Positions 1 through 8,384 are shown, counted from the first letter of the stretch. The stretch: 28,932 nucleotides of DNA from an uncultured Cetobacterium sp. (GCA_900766645.1 CAAFWD010000064.1:1-28932); one strand, 5' to 3'. The notes: generated by a model not told the origin, from the letters alone. Translations and numbers: made by a program.

Positions 1-48
1 ACACCTAACCATCAAGCAGATGGGCGTACTGTTCATAGAGAAAAATAA
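1..48 (+). CDS. C-terminal fragment of an unidentified protein (5' end outside window)
   Basis: An open frame enters from the left edge and stops at TAA 46-48, giving the tail TPNHQADGRTVHREK. Nearly all codons in this frame end in A or T, as in the rest of the window. The alternative frame stopping at 52 has G/C-rich third positions and is less likely. A terminator-like hairpin follows about 27 bp later, which fits the end of a + strand gene. The fragment is too short to identify a family. Confidence 0.45.
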   Translation, partial: TPNHQADGRTVHREK

Positions 49-74
49 TTAAAACACTTAATGAAAAATATTAT

Positions 75-103
75 AAAAAGAGCAGTAACTACTGCTCTTT
101 TTT
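75..103. terminator. Bidirectional intrinsic terminator
   Basis: Stem AGAGCAGT / ACTGCTCT (79-86 with 91-98, loop AACT), flanked by an A-run on the left and a T-run on the right. It can end the + strand gene leaving the left edge and the minus-strand phosphoribosyltransferase that stops at 176. Confidence 0.75.
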
Positions 104-175
104 ATTTAATAATTATAAGTATTTTTTAAACCATTCTCCTGCCAATACACTAACCTCTTTTAATTTTCAACTCCT

Positions 176-811
176 TCATCTATTTACCTCCTGTAACATC
201 TTTATTGCTTCTTCATCCTCAACTTGTTTAAAATCATTATAAAACCTACCTATAGAAAGGAATTGCTCTGGCATAAGTATGCATACTACTTGATCTACTT
301 CTTTCTCTAATTTTTTAATTGTATCTGGTGGTCCTACTGGTACAGCAATAACTATTTTTTTTGCACCTTCTCCCTTTAAAAGATCTATTGCTGCGAGTAT
401 TGTTCTTCCTGTTGCTATTCCATCATCAGTTAAAATAACTATTTTTCCTTTTATGTCATAAGGTTTTTTATCTCCTTTATAATCTTTATATCTTTTTTTT
501 AAAAGTTCTCTTATTTTGTTAACCTCATCCTCTATATACTCTTTAGAAATCATTCCAGATTTCATTAATGCATCATCTACAATATAACTTTTAAGGCTTA
601 CTGCCCCCACTGCATACTCTTTATTTCCTTGTAGTCCTATTTTCTTAGTAAGTATAATGTCCATAGGGACATTAAGTTCTTTGGCTAATATATATCCTGT
701 CGCTATTCCTCCTCTTGGTATAGCTAAAATAATTGTGTCATTAGAATTTTTATATTCTTTCATTTTTTTGGATAGTTCCTTTGCTGCAGAAAATCTATCT
801 TGAAAAGACAT
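176..811 (-). CDS. Phosphoribosyltransferase family protein (COG1926-like)
   Basis: A 211-residue cytoplasmic protein of the type I phosphoribosyltransferase fold. The PRPP-binding loop is VILTDDGIATGRT (residues 125-137), with the two adjacent Asp and the Gly/Thr phosphate-binding turn expected. The early motif AIPRGGIATGY (30-40) is typical of the COG1926 group of predicted phosphoribosyltransferases, whose substrate is generally not known. The start is ATG 811-809 with a strong ribosome-binding site, TAGGAGG, just upstream. It lies between the terminator of the FNT gene and the hairpin at 75-103, so it is probably monocistronic. The family is clear; the base or other acceptor cannot be read from the sequence. 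Confidence 0.85.
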   Translation of the reverse strand: MSFQDRFSAAKELSKKMKEYKNSNDTIILAIPRGGIATGYILAKELNVPMDIILTKKIGLQGNKEYAVGAVSLKSYIVDDALMKSGMISKEYIEDEVNKIRELLKKRYKDYKGDKKPYDIKGKIVILTDDGIATGRTILAAIDLLKGEGAKKIVIAVPVGPPDTIKKLEKEVDQVVCILMPEQFLSIGRFYNDFKQVEDEEAIKMLQEVNR

Positions 812-892
812 CTCTCTACCTCCTAAATAAAATTCTTTCCCTTATCATCTATATTAAAAAAAAGATTTTAAATTCCTTTTTAAATACCTATA

Positions 893-931
893 TAAAAAAA
901 GTCCCTATTAGAGATACTTTCTAATAGGGAC
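893..931 (-). terminator. Intrinsic terminator downstream of the FNT channel gene
   Basis: An 11-bp stem pairs GTCCCTATTAG (901-911) with CTAATAGGGAC (921-931). On the minus strand it is followed by a run of T (A-run at 894-900). The interval 932-1047 between it and the FNT stop is A+T-rich and shows no gene. Confidence 0.85.
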
Positions 932-1047
932 TTCTATTATTTTAATTTTAAATTCTCTTGATAAATTATATCGCCTTACTTTTTATAACCTCACAAAACA
1001 AGTTTTACATGTATTGCAAAATAATTTTTATTTAAAATAATTTTTTA

Positions 1048-1809
1048 TTAGTCTTTTATATATAATTTTTTATAGATTAATGGTAAGAAAATCGCTCCTG
1101 AAAGGAAGTTTCCAATTGTTACTGCTAAGAAGTGAACTCCCATAGCTCCAAGACCATATATTGACGGATCTAAAATCTTTCCTATACTTACATAATACAT
1201 ATTCGCAACCACGTGCTGGAACCCTCCTAAAATAAATAACATAATTGGGAACCAAATCGCTAAAATTTTTCCTGATAAATCTTTAGATGCTAAAGCAAAC
1301 CAAACTCCAATAGCAACTAAAACATTACATAAAAATCCACTTGCTACAGCTTCTGCAAATCCTAAATGCACTTTATGCTCTGCAACTCCAACTACAAAAC
1401 TTGCAAATTTTGGTGATGCATAACTACCACCTATATATGAAACATATGCTATAAATACAGATCCTATAAAGTTTCCAATCCAAACTGATGCTAAATTTCT
1501 AACATATACTGATTTTTCTACTTTTCCTTTTGTTAATGCTAACAATGCTAAACAGTCTCCTGTAAAAAGAGATCCTCCTACTAGTACTACTAACATTAAT
1601 CCTGTAGGGAATACTGTTGCTCCTATGAATTTACCTAATCCTCCACCTACTGTAAAGTTAGCTATTAAGTTTCCAAGAGCAGATAAGGCAATATATACTC
1701 CACCCATTACTCCTAAAAGAACTGTTTTCTGAGCTGAATAATGCCCTTTGTTTTCTCCCAGCGTCACTACCTCTTCCGCTGTTTCTTTGTTTGTTAAATA
1801 AACCTTCAC
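1048..1809 (-). CDS. Formate/nitrite transporter (FNT) family channel
   Basis: A 253-residue polytopic membrane protein with the FNT layout of six helices. Visible landmarks are GGSLFTGDC (78-86), the slipped-helix segment ASGFLCNVLVAIGVW (156-170), and GFQHVVANMYY (196-206) containing the central pore histidine (His199). FNT proteins form pentamers that move small monovalent anions such as formate, nitrite or hydrosulfide. The substrate here is not decided by sequence; formate is plausible in a fermenting anaerobe. The start is GTG (1807-1809), six bases after AGGAGG (1816-1821). Most relatives have Glu just before the pore His; this one has Gln198. The gene has its own promoter (1844-1872) and terminator (893-931), so it is likely monocistronic. 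Confidence 0.9.
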   Translation of the reverse strand: MKVYLTNKETAEEVVTLGENKGHYSAQKTVLLGVMGGVYIALSALGNLIANFTVGGGLGKFIGATVFPTGLMLVVLVGGSLFTGDCLALLALTKGKVEKSVYVRNLASVWIGNFIGSVFIAYVSYIGGSYASPKFASFVVGVAEHKVHLGFAEAVASGFLCNVLVAIGVWFALASKDLSGKILAIWFPIMLFILGGFQHVVANMYYVSIGKILDPSIYGLGAMGVHFLAVTIGNFLSGAIFLPLIYKKLYIKD

Positions 1810-1843
1810 TGTTCGCCTCCTGATTTTTTTCTCATAGTTTTGA

Positions 1844-1872
1844 ATTATACACCTTTATCTCTTTTTTTTCAA
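1844..1872 (-). promoter_or_regulatory. Sigma-70-type promoter of the FNT gene
   Basis: On the minus strand TTGAAA (1872-1867) is followed after exactly 17 bp by TATAAT (1849-1844), about 35 bp upstream of the GTG start. Confidence 0.75.
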
Positions 1873-1881
1873 GTACAAATA

Positions 1882-1918
1882 AAAAAGATCGCTTTTATAA
1901 TAAAGAAGCGATCTTTTT
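1882..1918. terminator. Intrinsic terminator after brnQ (minus-strand operon end)
   Basis: A 13-bp stem pairs AAAAAGATCGCTT (1882-1894) with AAGCGATCTTTTT (1906-1918), with T-runs on both strands. It sits 35 bp past the stop codon of the first brnQ. Confidence 0.85.
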
Positions 1919-1952
1919 ACATTTATCAAGTATATATTAACAACCTTTTCTA

Positions 1953-3185
1953 TTATTCTGGTATAAACTTTCCTATTATTCCTGCCATTATAGCTGGTAC
2001 GATCCATGCAAAACCATCTTTTGAAAGTGGTATAAATGATAAATCTATTTTTAGTATCTCAAGTATTGCAACTAATAATGTAACCAGTGCAACCCCTTTA
2101 AATACGTTTTTATTTTTAATGTCAAAAATATTAAGTAAAATCAAAACAATAGTCAAAGGATATAGTACCACTAACACTGGAACTGCTAATGATATAATCG
2201 CATCTAATCCCACTACTGACAACCCTGCAGAGAATATACATGTTATCACTGCTAATTTTTTATAAGATAAAGTAGTTAATCTTGCAAACCAATCGCTTAC
2301 TAAAGCTACTAATCCAACAGACGTAGTAAGGCAAGCTGCTGCAACACAAATTCCAAATGCTAACTTACCTGTTTTTCCTAAAGTCATTTCAGCAATTGTT
2401 AATGCTGTTTGAGCTGTAGATAGGTTTTCTTGACTACTAATTTGTGATCCTAAATATATCAAACTAAAATAGATAACACCTAACCCCAATGCTGCTATAA
2501 ATCCTGCGCCGCTTAAAAATGTCTTCTGCTCTTTTTTATCTGTAACACCTTTACTCTCTACACCTCTAACTATTATTACTCCAAATAAAACAGAAGCTAA
2601 AGCATCCATCGTCTGATATCCATTTACAAATCCATATGTAAACTGACTTCCTTTAATTGTAGAAGCTACAGCTGTACCTAATGGATTTACTAATCCTATT
2701 ACTGTTATCAAAAATAAAATTATTAAAATTATTGGAGTTAAAAATTTCCCTAGAATGTCTGTTATTTTAGACTCGTTTAGAACTAAGAACAAGGTTACTC
2801 CAAAAAATATAATCGCACTTACTATTGCCGGTCCTTTACCCATACCCTCTCCTAATAAAGGTAAAACACCCATTTCAAAAGTAGTTGACCCTGTTCTTGG
2901 AATAGCAAACAACGGACCAATTACTAAAATTAGTGTTGTTAAATAAACTGTATTAAATTTTTGAGAAATTTTATTTGAAAACTCCTCTAATCCCCCACCT
3001 TTGGTAAAAGCTAAAATTCCTAAAAGTGGAAGTCCAACACCAGTTAAAAAGAATCCCATTCCTGCAGAAAGCCAACTTTTTCCAACAGCAACTCCCAAAG
3101 ATGGTGGAAATAGTAAATTCCCTGCTCCAAAAAACATAGAAAATAAAGCAAAACCTAAAACTAAAATCTCTTTTCTTTTATTCAT
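1953..3185 (-). CDS. brnQ: Branched-chain amino acid:cation symporter, BrnQ/LIVCS family (copy 1)
   Basis: A 410-residue inner-membrane carrier of the LIVCS family, about 12 hydrophobic segments, taking up leucine, isoleucine and valine with Na+ or H+. Family signatures are FALFSMFFGAGNLLFPP near the N-terminus, PLFAIPRTGSTTFEMG (about 90-110) and GYQTMDALASVLFGVII (mid-protein). The start chosen is ATG 3185-3183 because GGGAGGG lies directly upstream and the paralogue at 5729 begins at the same residue. A TTG 12 bp further upstream lies inside the ribosome-binding site. It is the last gene of a minus-strand run: symporter, then RHH-WYL regulator, then brnQ, each separated by 23 bp, then the terminator at 1882-1918. 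It is closely similar to the divergent copy 2 along its whole length. Confidence 0.93.
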   Translation of the reverse strand: MNKRKEILVLGFALFSMFFGAGNLLFPPSLGVAVGKSWLSAGMGFFLTGVGLPLLGILAFTKGGGLEEFSNKISQKFNTVYLTTLILVIGPLFAIPRTGSTTFEMGVLPLLGEGMGKGPAIVSAIIFFGVTLFLVLNESKITDILGKFLTPIILIILFLITVIGLVNPLGTAVASTIKGSQFTYGFVNGYQTMDALASVLFGVIIVRGVESKGVTDKKEQKTFLSGAGFIAALGLGVIYFSLIYLGSQISSQENLSTAQTALTIAEMTLGKTGKLAFGICVAAACLTTSVGLVALVSDWFARLTTLSYKKLAVITCIFSAGLSVVGLDAIISLAVPVLVVLYPLTIVLILLNIFDIKNKNVFKGVALVTLLVAILEILKIDLSFIPLSKDGFAWIVPAIMAGIIGKFIPE

Positions 3186-3208
3186 TTTCCCTCCCAATAT
3201 ATATATAA

Positions 3209-4051
3209 TTATTTGTAAAGATTATATGCATCTAAAAAAGCATTTTTTATCTCATTTCTTAATTCAATTGGTTCTAATATTTCTGCTTCTTTGAGAAAAG
3301 TTGGAAAATATATTTTTGCATTTTCAAGTGTCATTTCAAACCAATAAATATCTTCCTGCTTTTTTATTAATTTAGGTTTATAGTTAGTCAAACTTTTCCA
3401 TAAACTTTCACCTATAGTTGTTAATCTAACTTTTATAGTTATTTTTTCTCCCAAGAATGGATCAAAGTTTTTTCTCATGTTCTCAATATACTTTTTATCT
3501 CTTATTGTTATTTTTTCAGATAATACTCCAAGAACAATTACTTCTTTTAATTTAATACTTCTATAACTTCTATTCTCATCATCATATACAAATAAAAAGT
3601 TTTCATCTCCTTGGTCTTCTCTTTTTATAAAATAAGGGGAGATCGTTAAGATCTCCTCTAAATATTTTATTTTTATTTTTACTTTATTTTGAATAGCATC
3701 TAATATCACTTTATACGTATCTTGAAATATAAATATCTCCCTCTGATATTTAAATTGTTTTGCATATGCTTCAAATAATTCTCTAAAAAACTCTGCTTCA
3801 ACATCTACTCCATTAACTTTTAATATATCATAATACAATGCTTTATTAGCCACATTTAAATCAAACTGGATAACTTTCTTCAAAGCTCTTCCCTGTGGCT
3901 CTATAAACTTTTCTATATCAAATTTTTTACTATATTTGAATTTATCTAATATGAAGTTACAAAGTTTATTGTTATTAATTCCAAACTCCTCAGAATCCTT
4001 TTTTAGTAATCTCCATATATCCTCCGAAACTGTAACTCTAACTTTCTTCAT
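3209..4051 (-). CDS. WYL-domain transcriptional regulator with ribbon-helix-helix N-terminus
   Basis: A 280-residue soluble protein. Residues 1-40 (MKKVRVTVSEDIWRLLKKDS...) look like a ribbon-helix-helix DNA-binding unit: a short basic strand and two helices. A helical linker runs to about 110. Residues 124-177 match a WYL domain (KIKIKYLEEILTISPYFIKR ... YRSIKLKEVIVLGV), and the rest resembles the WYL C-terminal extension. WYL proteins are ligand-sensing regulators, most often with an HTH rather than an RHH head. It lies 23 bp from the genes on both sides, between two amino-acid carriers, so it probably controls their operon and perhaps the divergent brnQ. The ligand is unknown. The start is ATG with GGGGGA upstream. 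Confidence 0.8.
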   Translation of the reverse strand: MKKVRVTVSEDIWRLLKKDSEEFGINNNKLCNFILDKFKYSKKFDIEKFIEPQGRALKKVIQFDLNVANKALYYDILKVNGVDVEAEFFRELFEAYAKQFKYQREIFIFQDTYKVILDAIQNKVKIKIKYLEEILTISPYFIKREDQGDENFLFVYDDENRSYRSIKLKEVIVLGVLSEKITIRDKKYIENMRKNFDPFLGEKITIKVRLTTIGESLWKSLTNYKPKLIKKQEDIYWFEMTLENAKIYFPTFLKEAEILEPIELRNEIKNAFLDAYNLYK

Positions 4052-4074
4052 ACTAGTTCCCCCACAAAATAAAA

Positions 4075-5424
4075 TTATGGGTTTATTTTAACACATCCTT
4101 TTATTTTTTGCTCATATTTTTCCAATTCTTTTAACCCCTCTCCAATGATTGGAAATATTGTTAATATATTAATTACTGTCATTATTCCTAAACCAAAGTC
4201 AGCTAATGACCATACAAAGAAATTCTGTTGAATTCCACCTATATAAACCATTGCAATAACAATTACTTTATATATATTATTTAACATCTCTCCTTCACTT
4301 AAATATGTCAATGCATTCTTACCATAAAAAGTTACTCCAAGTATTGTACTGAAAGAAAAAAAGAATAAAGCTACAACTGTTAAAGGAATTCCTATCCAAC
4401 CTATATGAGATCTTAAAGCCTCTTGGAACATTACCATTCCACTTAGACCTTCTGTAGCGTTTGAATCTGCTAGTAATACAACAAATGCTGTAGCACTACA
4501 AATTATCAATGTATCCACATAAACTCCTAAAGATTGAACTAACCCCTGTTTTGACGCTTCATCAGTATCAGCTAATGCAGCTGCATAGTTAGAATTTCCA
4601 CTTCCAGCTTCATTAGAAAACAGTCCTCTTCTAACTCCTTGCATAACTACAGCTCCCATAGCTCCACCTAATAGTTGATCTCCTCCAAAAGCAGCTTTTA
4701 CTATTGTTCCAAACATTGCTGGAATCCCTGCTAAATTTGTTAAAATTACATATAATACTGCTGCTAAATATACAAATGCCATCAAAGGAACAATCTTATT
4801 TATTACTGTTACTATTCTATCCTTTTTTGATTTTCCAAATATTGTAATTGCCACAACTAAAGCTAATCCTATTGAAACCCAAGTTTTATCTAAAGAATAC
4901 GCTCCTACAACTGACTCCGTAACAGAATTTGCAGTTACTTGTATTACCCCCATATAACAAACTATTGACGAAATTGCAAAAATTCCTCCCATCTTTTTCA
5001 TATTATATCTATTTTTTAATATCCAAGGAGTTCCACCTCTATAATTTCCTTGTTCGTCCTTTTCTCTATAAAGAAATGCCAAAACAGATTCTATATATGA
5101 AGTTGATGCTCCTAAAATAGCAACTAACCACATCCAAAACAGTGCTCCTGGTCCTCCTACAGAAAGTGCTGCAATTACTCCTGCTATATTTCCAGCTCCA
5201 ACCCTACAAGCTGTTCCTATATAAAAGGCTTCCAATGAGCTTATTTTTTCTCCATCTACTTTTTCTCCATTTAAAGTTTTTACTATATCTCCAAATAGCC
5301 TAACCTGCATAAATCTTGTTTTAAAAGTTATGTATAAAGCTGTTCCTATTAACATAACCACTAAAATATTTTTTCCCCAAAGCAATCCATTTGTCATATC
5401 TATTATTGATTTCAATACACCCAT
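4075..5424 (-). CDS. Alanine/glycine:cation symporter, AGCS family
   Basis: A 449-residue membrane carrier with about ten hydrophobic segments. The AGCS hallmarks are GAGNIAGVIAALSVGGPGALFWMW (76-99) and RRGLFSNEAGSGNSNYAAA (265-283), which form the Na+ and substrate site in known members. The family imports alanine, glycine or related small amino acids with Na+; some members prefer D-alanine, serine or glutamine, so the exact substrate is open. The start is ATG 5424-5422 with GGAGG upstream. It is the first gene of the three-gene minus-strand unit and faces brnQ copy 2 across a 304-bp intergenic region full of repeats. Confidence 0.92.
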   Translation of the reverse strand: MGVLKSIIDMTNGLLWGKNILVVMLIGTALYITFKTRFMQVRLFGDIVKTLNGEKVDGEKISSLEAFYIGTACRVGAGNIAGVIAALSVGGPGALFWMWLVAILGASTSYIESVLAFLYREKDEQGNYRGGTPWILKNRYNMKKMGGIFAISSIVCYMGVIQVTANSVTESVVGAYSLDKTWVSIGLALVVAITIFGKSKKDRIVTVINKIVPLMAFVYLAAVLYVILTNLAGIPAMFGTIVKAAFGGDQLLGGAMGAVVMQGVRRGLFSNEAGSGNSNYAAALADTDEASKQGLVQSLGVYVDTLIICSATAFVVLLADSNATEGLSGMVMFQEALRSHIGWIGIPLTVVALFFFSFSTILGVTFYGKNALTYLSEGEMLNNIYKVIVIAMVYIGGIQQNFFVWSLADFGLGIMTVINILTIFPIIGEGLKELEKYEQKIKGCVKINP

Positions 5425-5504
5425 TTTCTTGCCTCCTTTTTCTTAATTTTATTTGTTATAGCTATAGTACACTTAAATAAATTTATTTTGTAGATAACAA
5501 TTTT

Positions 5505-5588
5505 TTTTATTTTTTGTTCGTATTTCACTTACAAAAACCCTTATTTAATGGACATTTATAAAAAAATAAGTTTTATTTTTTGTTCGTA
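5505..5588. repeat. Exact 18-bp direct repeat pair, candidate operators
   Basis: TTTTATTTTTTGTTCGTA occurs at 5505-5522 and again, identically, at 5571-5588, a 66-bp period (about six helical turns). The GTTCGTA core is not explained by A/T bias. The repeats lie between the divergent AGCS and brnQ genes. They are candidate binding sites for the RHH-WYL regulator encoded in the adjacent operon; this link is an inference. Confidence 0.6.
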
Positions 5589-5609
5589 GTACTCTTTTTT
5601 TAGTACTAC
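5586..5609. repeat. Perfect 8-bp inverted repeat in the divergent promoter region
   Basis: GTAGTACT (5586-5593) and AGTACTAC (5602-5609) are separated by 8 bp. The left arm overlaps the end of the second 18-bp direct repeat. A weaker inverted repeat TGTAT/ATACA lies at 5645-5662. Either an operator or a weak hairpin is possible. Confidence 0.5.
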
Positions 5610-5728
5610 ACATCCTTTTTTTTAATACTTTTTTCTTGCCTTTTTGTATTTTTTTTGATACACTTTTTTTAAATTATTTTATAAAAGAAAAAAAATTTAC
5701 ATAAATAATATGTACTTATGGAGGTATT

Positions 5729-6985
5729 ATGAACAAAAAGAAAGAAATTTTAGTTTTAGGTTTTGCTTTATTTTCTATGTTTTTCGGAGCAGGAAATCTT
5801 CTATTTCCACCATCTGTTGGAGTTTCAGTCGGACAAAGTTGGTTACAAGCTGGTCTTGGTTTCTTTTTAACTGGAATTGGACTTCCTTTATTGGGAATAC
5901 TTGCTTTCACTAAAGTTGGAAATCTAGACGAGTTTGCAAATAAAGTTTCAGAAAAATTCAATGTTTTATATTCTACTATACTTATTCTTGTTATTGGACC
6001 GCTATTTGCTATTCCAAGAACAGGATCAACTACTTTTGAAATGGGAGTTTTACCAATGCTTCCTGGATTTAATCCTACTATATTAGCTGTTTTAACTGCT
6101 GCTTTATTTTTTGGATTAACTCTTTTCCTAGTTTTAAATGAATCTAGTATTACAGATATTCTTGGAAAATTTTTAACACCAATTATTCTTGTTATACTTT
6201 TACTTATAACTGTTTTAGGATTTACTAGTAATTTAGGAACACCTGTTCCTTCCGTTATTAAAGGTAGCCAATTTTCTTATGGATTTATTAGTGGATACCA
6301 AACTATGGATGCTTTAGCTTCTGTTTTATTTGGAGTTATTATAATTAGAGGACTTGAAGGTAAGGGAATTAAAGATATCAATGAACAGAAAACTTTTTTA
6401 AGTGGTGCTGGAGTTATTGCTGCTATTGGTCTTGGATTCATTTATTTAAGTTTAATTTACTTAGGAGCTCAAATTAGTAGTATGAAAGGTCTTTCTACTG
6501 CTCAAACAACTCTTACGTTAGCCGAGCTTACTCTTGGAGGTGCTGGTAAAGTTGCCTTTGGAATTTGTGTTGCAGCCGCTTGCTTAACTACTTCTGTTGG
6601 ACTTGTTGCCTTAGCTAGTGACTGGTTTTCTAAAATTACTAGATTCTCTTACAAAACTATTGCTATTGTTATATGTCTTTTTTCAGGAGTACTTTCTGTT
6701 GCTGGATTAGATTCTATTATTGGATTTGCAGTTCCAGTTTTAATAATTTTATATCCTATAACTATAGTTTTAATTCTTCTAAATATTTTTGGAATCAAAA
6801 ATCATATTAGTTTCAAATTAACCGTTGCCGTAACTTTATTTATCAGTTTTGCTGAATTATTTAAAGTAAATCTATCTTTTATTCCTCTAGCTAATCAAGG
6901 ATTTGCTTGGGTAATACCTGCTATCATTGCTTTTGGTATCAGTTTATTTATAAAAGAAAACAATGTTATTGCAACTAATGCATAA
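5729..6985 (+). CDS. brnQ: Branched-chain amino acid:cation symporter, BrnQ/LIVCS family (copy 2)
   Basis: A 418-residue LIVCS carrier, closely similar to copy 1 at 1953-3185 over the full length. It shares the near-identical N-terminus (FALFSMFFGAGNLLFPPS), the PLFAIPRTGSTTFEMGVLP block and GYQTMDALASVLFGVII. Differences cluster in the loop near residue 112-122 and at the C-terminus, which is about eight residues longer. The start is ATG after TATGGAGG. It is transcribed away from the AGCS operon and ends at the strong hairpin at 7004-7040, so it is likely monocistronic. The two copies look like a local duplication placed under separate promoters; whether they differ in affinity, ion or substrate preference cannot be read. 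Confidence 0.93.
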   Translation: MNKKKEILVLGFALFSMFFGAGNLLFPPSVGVSVGQSWLQAGLGFFLTGIGLPLLGILAFTKVGNLDEFANKVSEKFNVLYSTILILVIGPLFAIPRTGSTTFEMGVLPMLPGFNPTILAVLTAALFFGLTLFLVLNESSITDILGKFLTPIILVILLLITVLGFTSNLGTPVPSVIKGSQFSYGFISGYQTMDALASVLFGVIIIRGLEGKGIKDINEQKTFLSGAGVIAAIGLGFIYLSLIYLGAQISSMKGLSTAQTTLTLAELTLGGAGKVAFGICVAAACLTTSVGLVALASDWFSKITRFSYKTIAIVICLFSGVLSVAGLDSIIGFAVPVLIILYPITIVLILLNIFGIKNHISFKLTVAVTLFISFAELFKVNLSFIPLANQGFAWVIPAIIAFGISLFIKENNVIATNA

Positions 6986-7003
6986 TTTAAAAACAACAAA
7001 TAA

Positions 7004-7040
7004 AAAAAGGTGAGAGAGTTTAAAACTCTTTCACCTTTTT
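7004..7040. terminator. Bidirectional intrinsic terminator between convergent genes
   Basis: A long stem: GGTGAGAGAGTT (7009-7020) pairs with AACTCTTTCACC (7024-7035) with one G-U pair, extended by an A-run and a T-run. It serves brnQ copy 2 (+) and the purine permease (minus, stop at 7050). Confidence 0.85.
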
Positions 7041-7049
7041 ATTTTATAT

Positions 7050-8336
7050 TTATTTAAACATCAATTCAATTACTGAGAAAAATCCGATCGCCCACATTAT
7101 TGGTTTAACATCTTGTGGCCTTCCATTAAATAAACAAACTAATATATAAGATATAAATCCAAAAGCTATTCCTATTGAAATGCTATAAGTTAATGGCATC
7201 ATTATAATAATTAAAAAACAAGGAATTGCTACTTCTATATTATGGAAATCTATATCCAATAAATTTTTGAACATATATACCCCAACTAACATCAATGCTG
7301 GTGCTGTAGCAAACGCTGGTACAATCCCTATTAATGGCGAGAAAAATAATGATACTATAAATAATATTGCTGTTGTCAACGCAGTTAATCCGGTTCTTCC
7401 TCCAACAGCTATTCCTGAAGCTGATTCAACAAATGTAGTCGTTGTTGAAGTTCCTAAAAGCGATCCAATAACTGTTGCAATTGCATCTGCCTCCAAAATT
7501 TTACTTACATTTTTAATTTTTCCTTTCTCATCTATCATTTCTGCTTCATGAGCACAAGCCATTATTGTTCCTAAAGAATCAAATAAATCTACAAACATAA
7601 AAGAGAATATTGATCCTAAAAATACTGGTTGTATTGCCCCTAATACATCTAATTTAAGTGCTATAGGTTCTATACTTGGTGGCATTGAAACTACTTCTGT
7701 CGGAAGAGAAACTGCTCCAAAAATAACACCTAAAACTGTTGTTACAACTATTCCTATTAGTATTCCACCTTTAACTTTTCTCATTTCCAAGAATCCCATT
7801 ATTGCAAATCCTACTAGCCCTAACACAACTTTTAAATCAAATTTTCCTAATGCAACTATTGTAGCTGGATTAGAAACTATAAGACCCATCCCCTGCATTC
7901 CTATAAATGCTATAAATAGCCCTATTCCTGCTCCAACTGCCAATCTAATAGCCTCTGGAATTGCTTCAATTATTTTTTCTCTAAGACCTGAAAAAGTTAA
8001 TATTAAGAAAAATACTCCTGATATAAATACTACTCCCAAAGCTTGTTGCCATGTTGCACCATTTCCTAAAACTAAAGTAAAAGTAAAAAATGCATTTAGC
8101 CCCATTCCTGGTGCCATAGCTAAAGGAGCATTAACCCATAATGCTGAAATCCCAGTTCCTATAGCTGCTGCTAAACATGTTACTGTTATAAGAGCCCCCT
8201 TATCCATTCCTGTCATAGATAAAATGGAAGGGTTTACAAAAATTATATACGCCATTGTTAAAAATGTTGTTATCCCCGCCACTACCTCTTGTCTTATTGT
8301 TGTTCCATGTTCCTTCAACTGAAAGAATTTCTCCAT
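7050..8336 (-). CDS. Xanthine/uracil/vitamin C permease family protein, AzgA/PbuG-type hypoxanthine-guanine permease
   Basis: A 428-residue, multi-helix nucleobase transporter of the AzgA branch of the NCS2 superfamily. Key blocks are APGMGLNAFFTFT (75-87), FVDLFDSLGT (248-257) and TSTTTTFVESASGIAVGGRT (296-315), the regions that line the substrate and ion site in this fold. Family members import hypoxanthine, guanine or adenine with H+. The upstream riboswitch is of the guanine/hypoxanthine type, which supports a guanine-hypoxanthine permease over an adenine one. The start is ATG 8336-8334 with GGAGGAAC upstream. A promoter, aptamer and attenuator precede it; the hairpin at 7004-7040 ends it. 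Confidence 0.9.
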   Translation of the reverse strand: MEKFFQLKEHGTTIRQEVVAGITTFLTMAYIIFVNPSILSMTGMDKGALITVTCLAAAIGTGISALWVNAPLAMAPGMGLNAFFTFTLVLGNGATWQQALGVVFISGVFFLILTFSGLREKIIEAIPEAIRLAVGAGIGLFIAFIGMQGMGLIVSNPATIVALGKFDLKVVLGLVGFAIMGFLEMRKVKGGILIGIVVTTVLGVIFGAVSLPTEVVSMPPSIEPIALKLDVLGAIQPVFLGSIFSFMFVDLFDSLGTIMACAHEAEMIDEKGKIKNVSKILEADAIATVIGSLLGTSTTTTFVESASGIAVGGRTGLTALTTAILFIVSLFFSPLIGIVPAFATAPALMLVGVYMFKNLLDIDFHNIEVAIPCFLIIIMMPLTYSISIGIAFGFISYILVCLFNGRPQDVKPIMWAIGFFSVIELMFK

Positions 8337-8384
8337 TTGTTCCTCCCTATATTTTTAATAATATTTTAAAAACAAAATATAAAT

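Noticed and set aside
1..48. End of a tRNA or rRNA gene at the left edge
   Set aside because: No cloverleaf, CCA end or rRNA motif fits; an A/T-ending codon frame with a stop is the simpler reading.
932..1047. Possible small gene between the FNT stop and its terminator
   Set aside because: Only A+T-rich sequence with a short repeat of AAAATAATTTTTA; no start codon with a ribosome-binding site and no long frame.
1070..1255. Short minus-strand frame inside the FNT gene
   Set aside because: It is an alternative frame on the same strand as the conserved FNT C-terminus and has no separate ribosome-binding site.
3001..3294. Open frame on + strand opposite brnQ
   Set aside because: It is antisense to a clear transporter, has unusual Pro/Lys/Asn composition caused by the reverse reading, and no ribosome-binding site.
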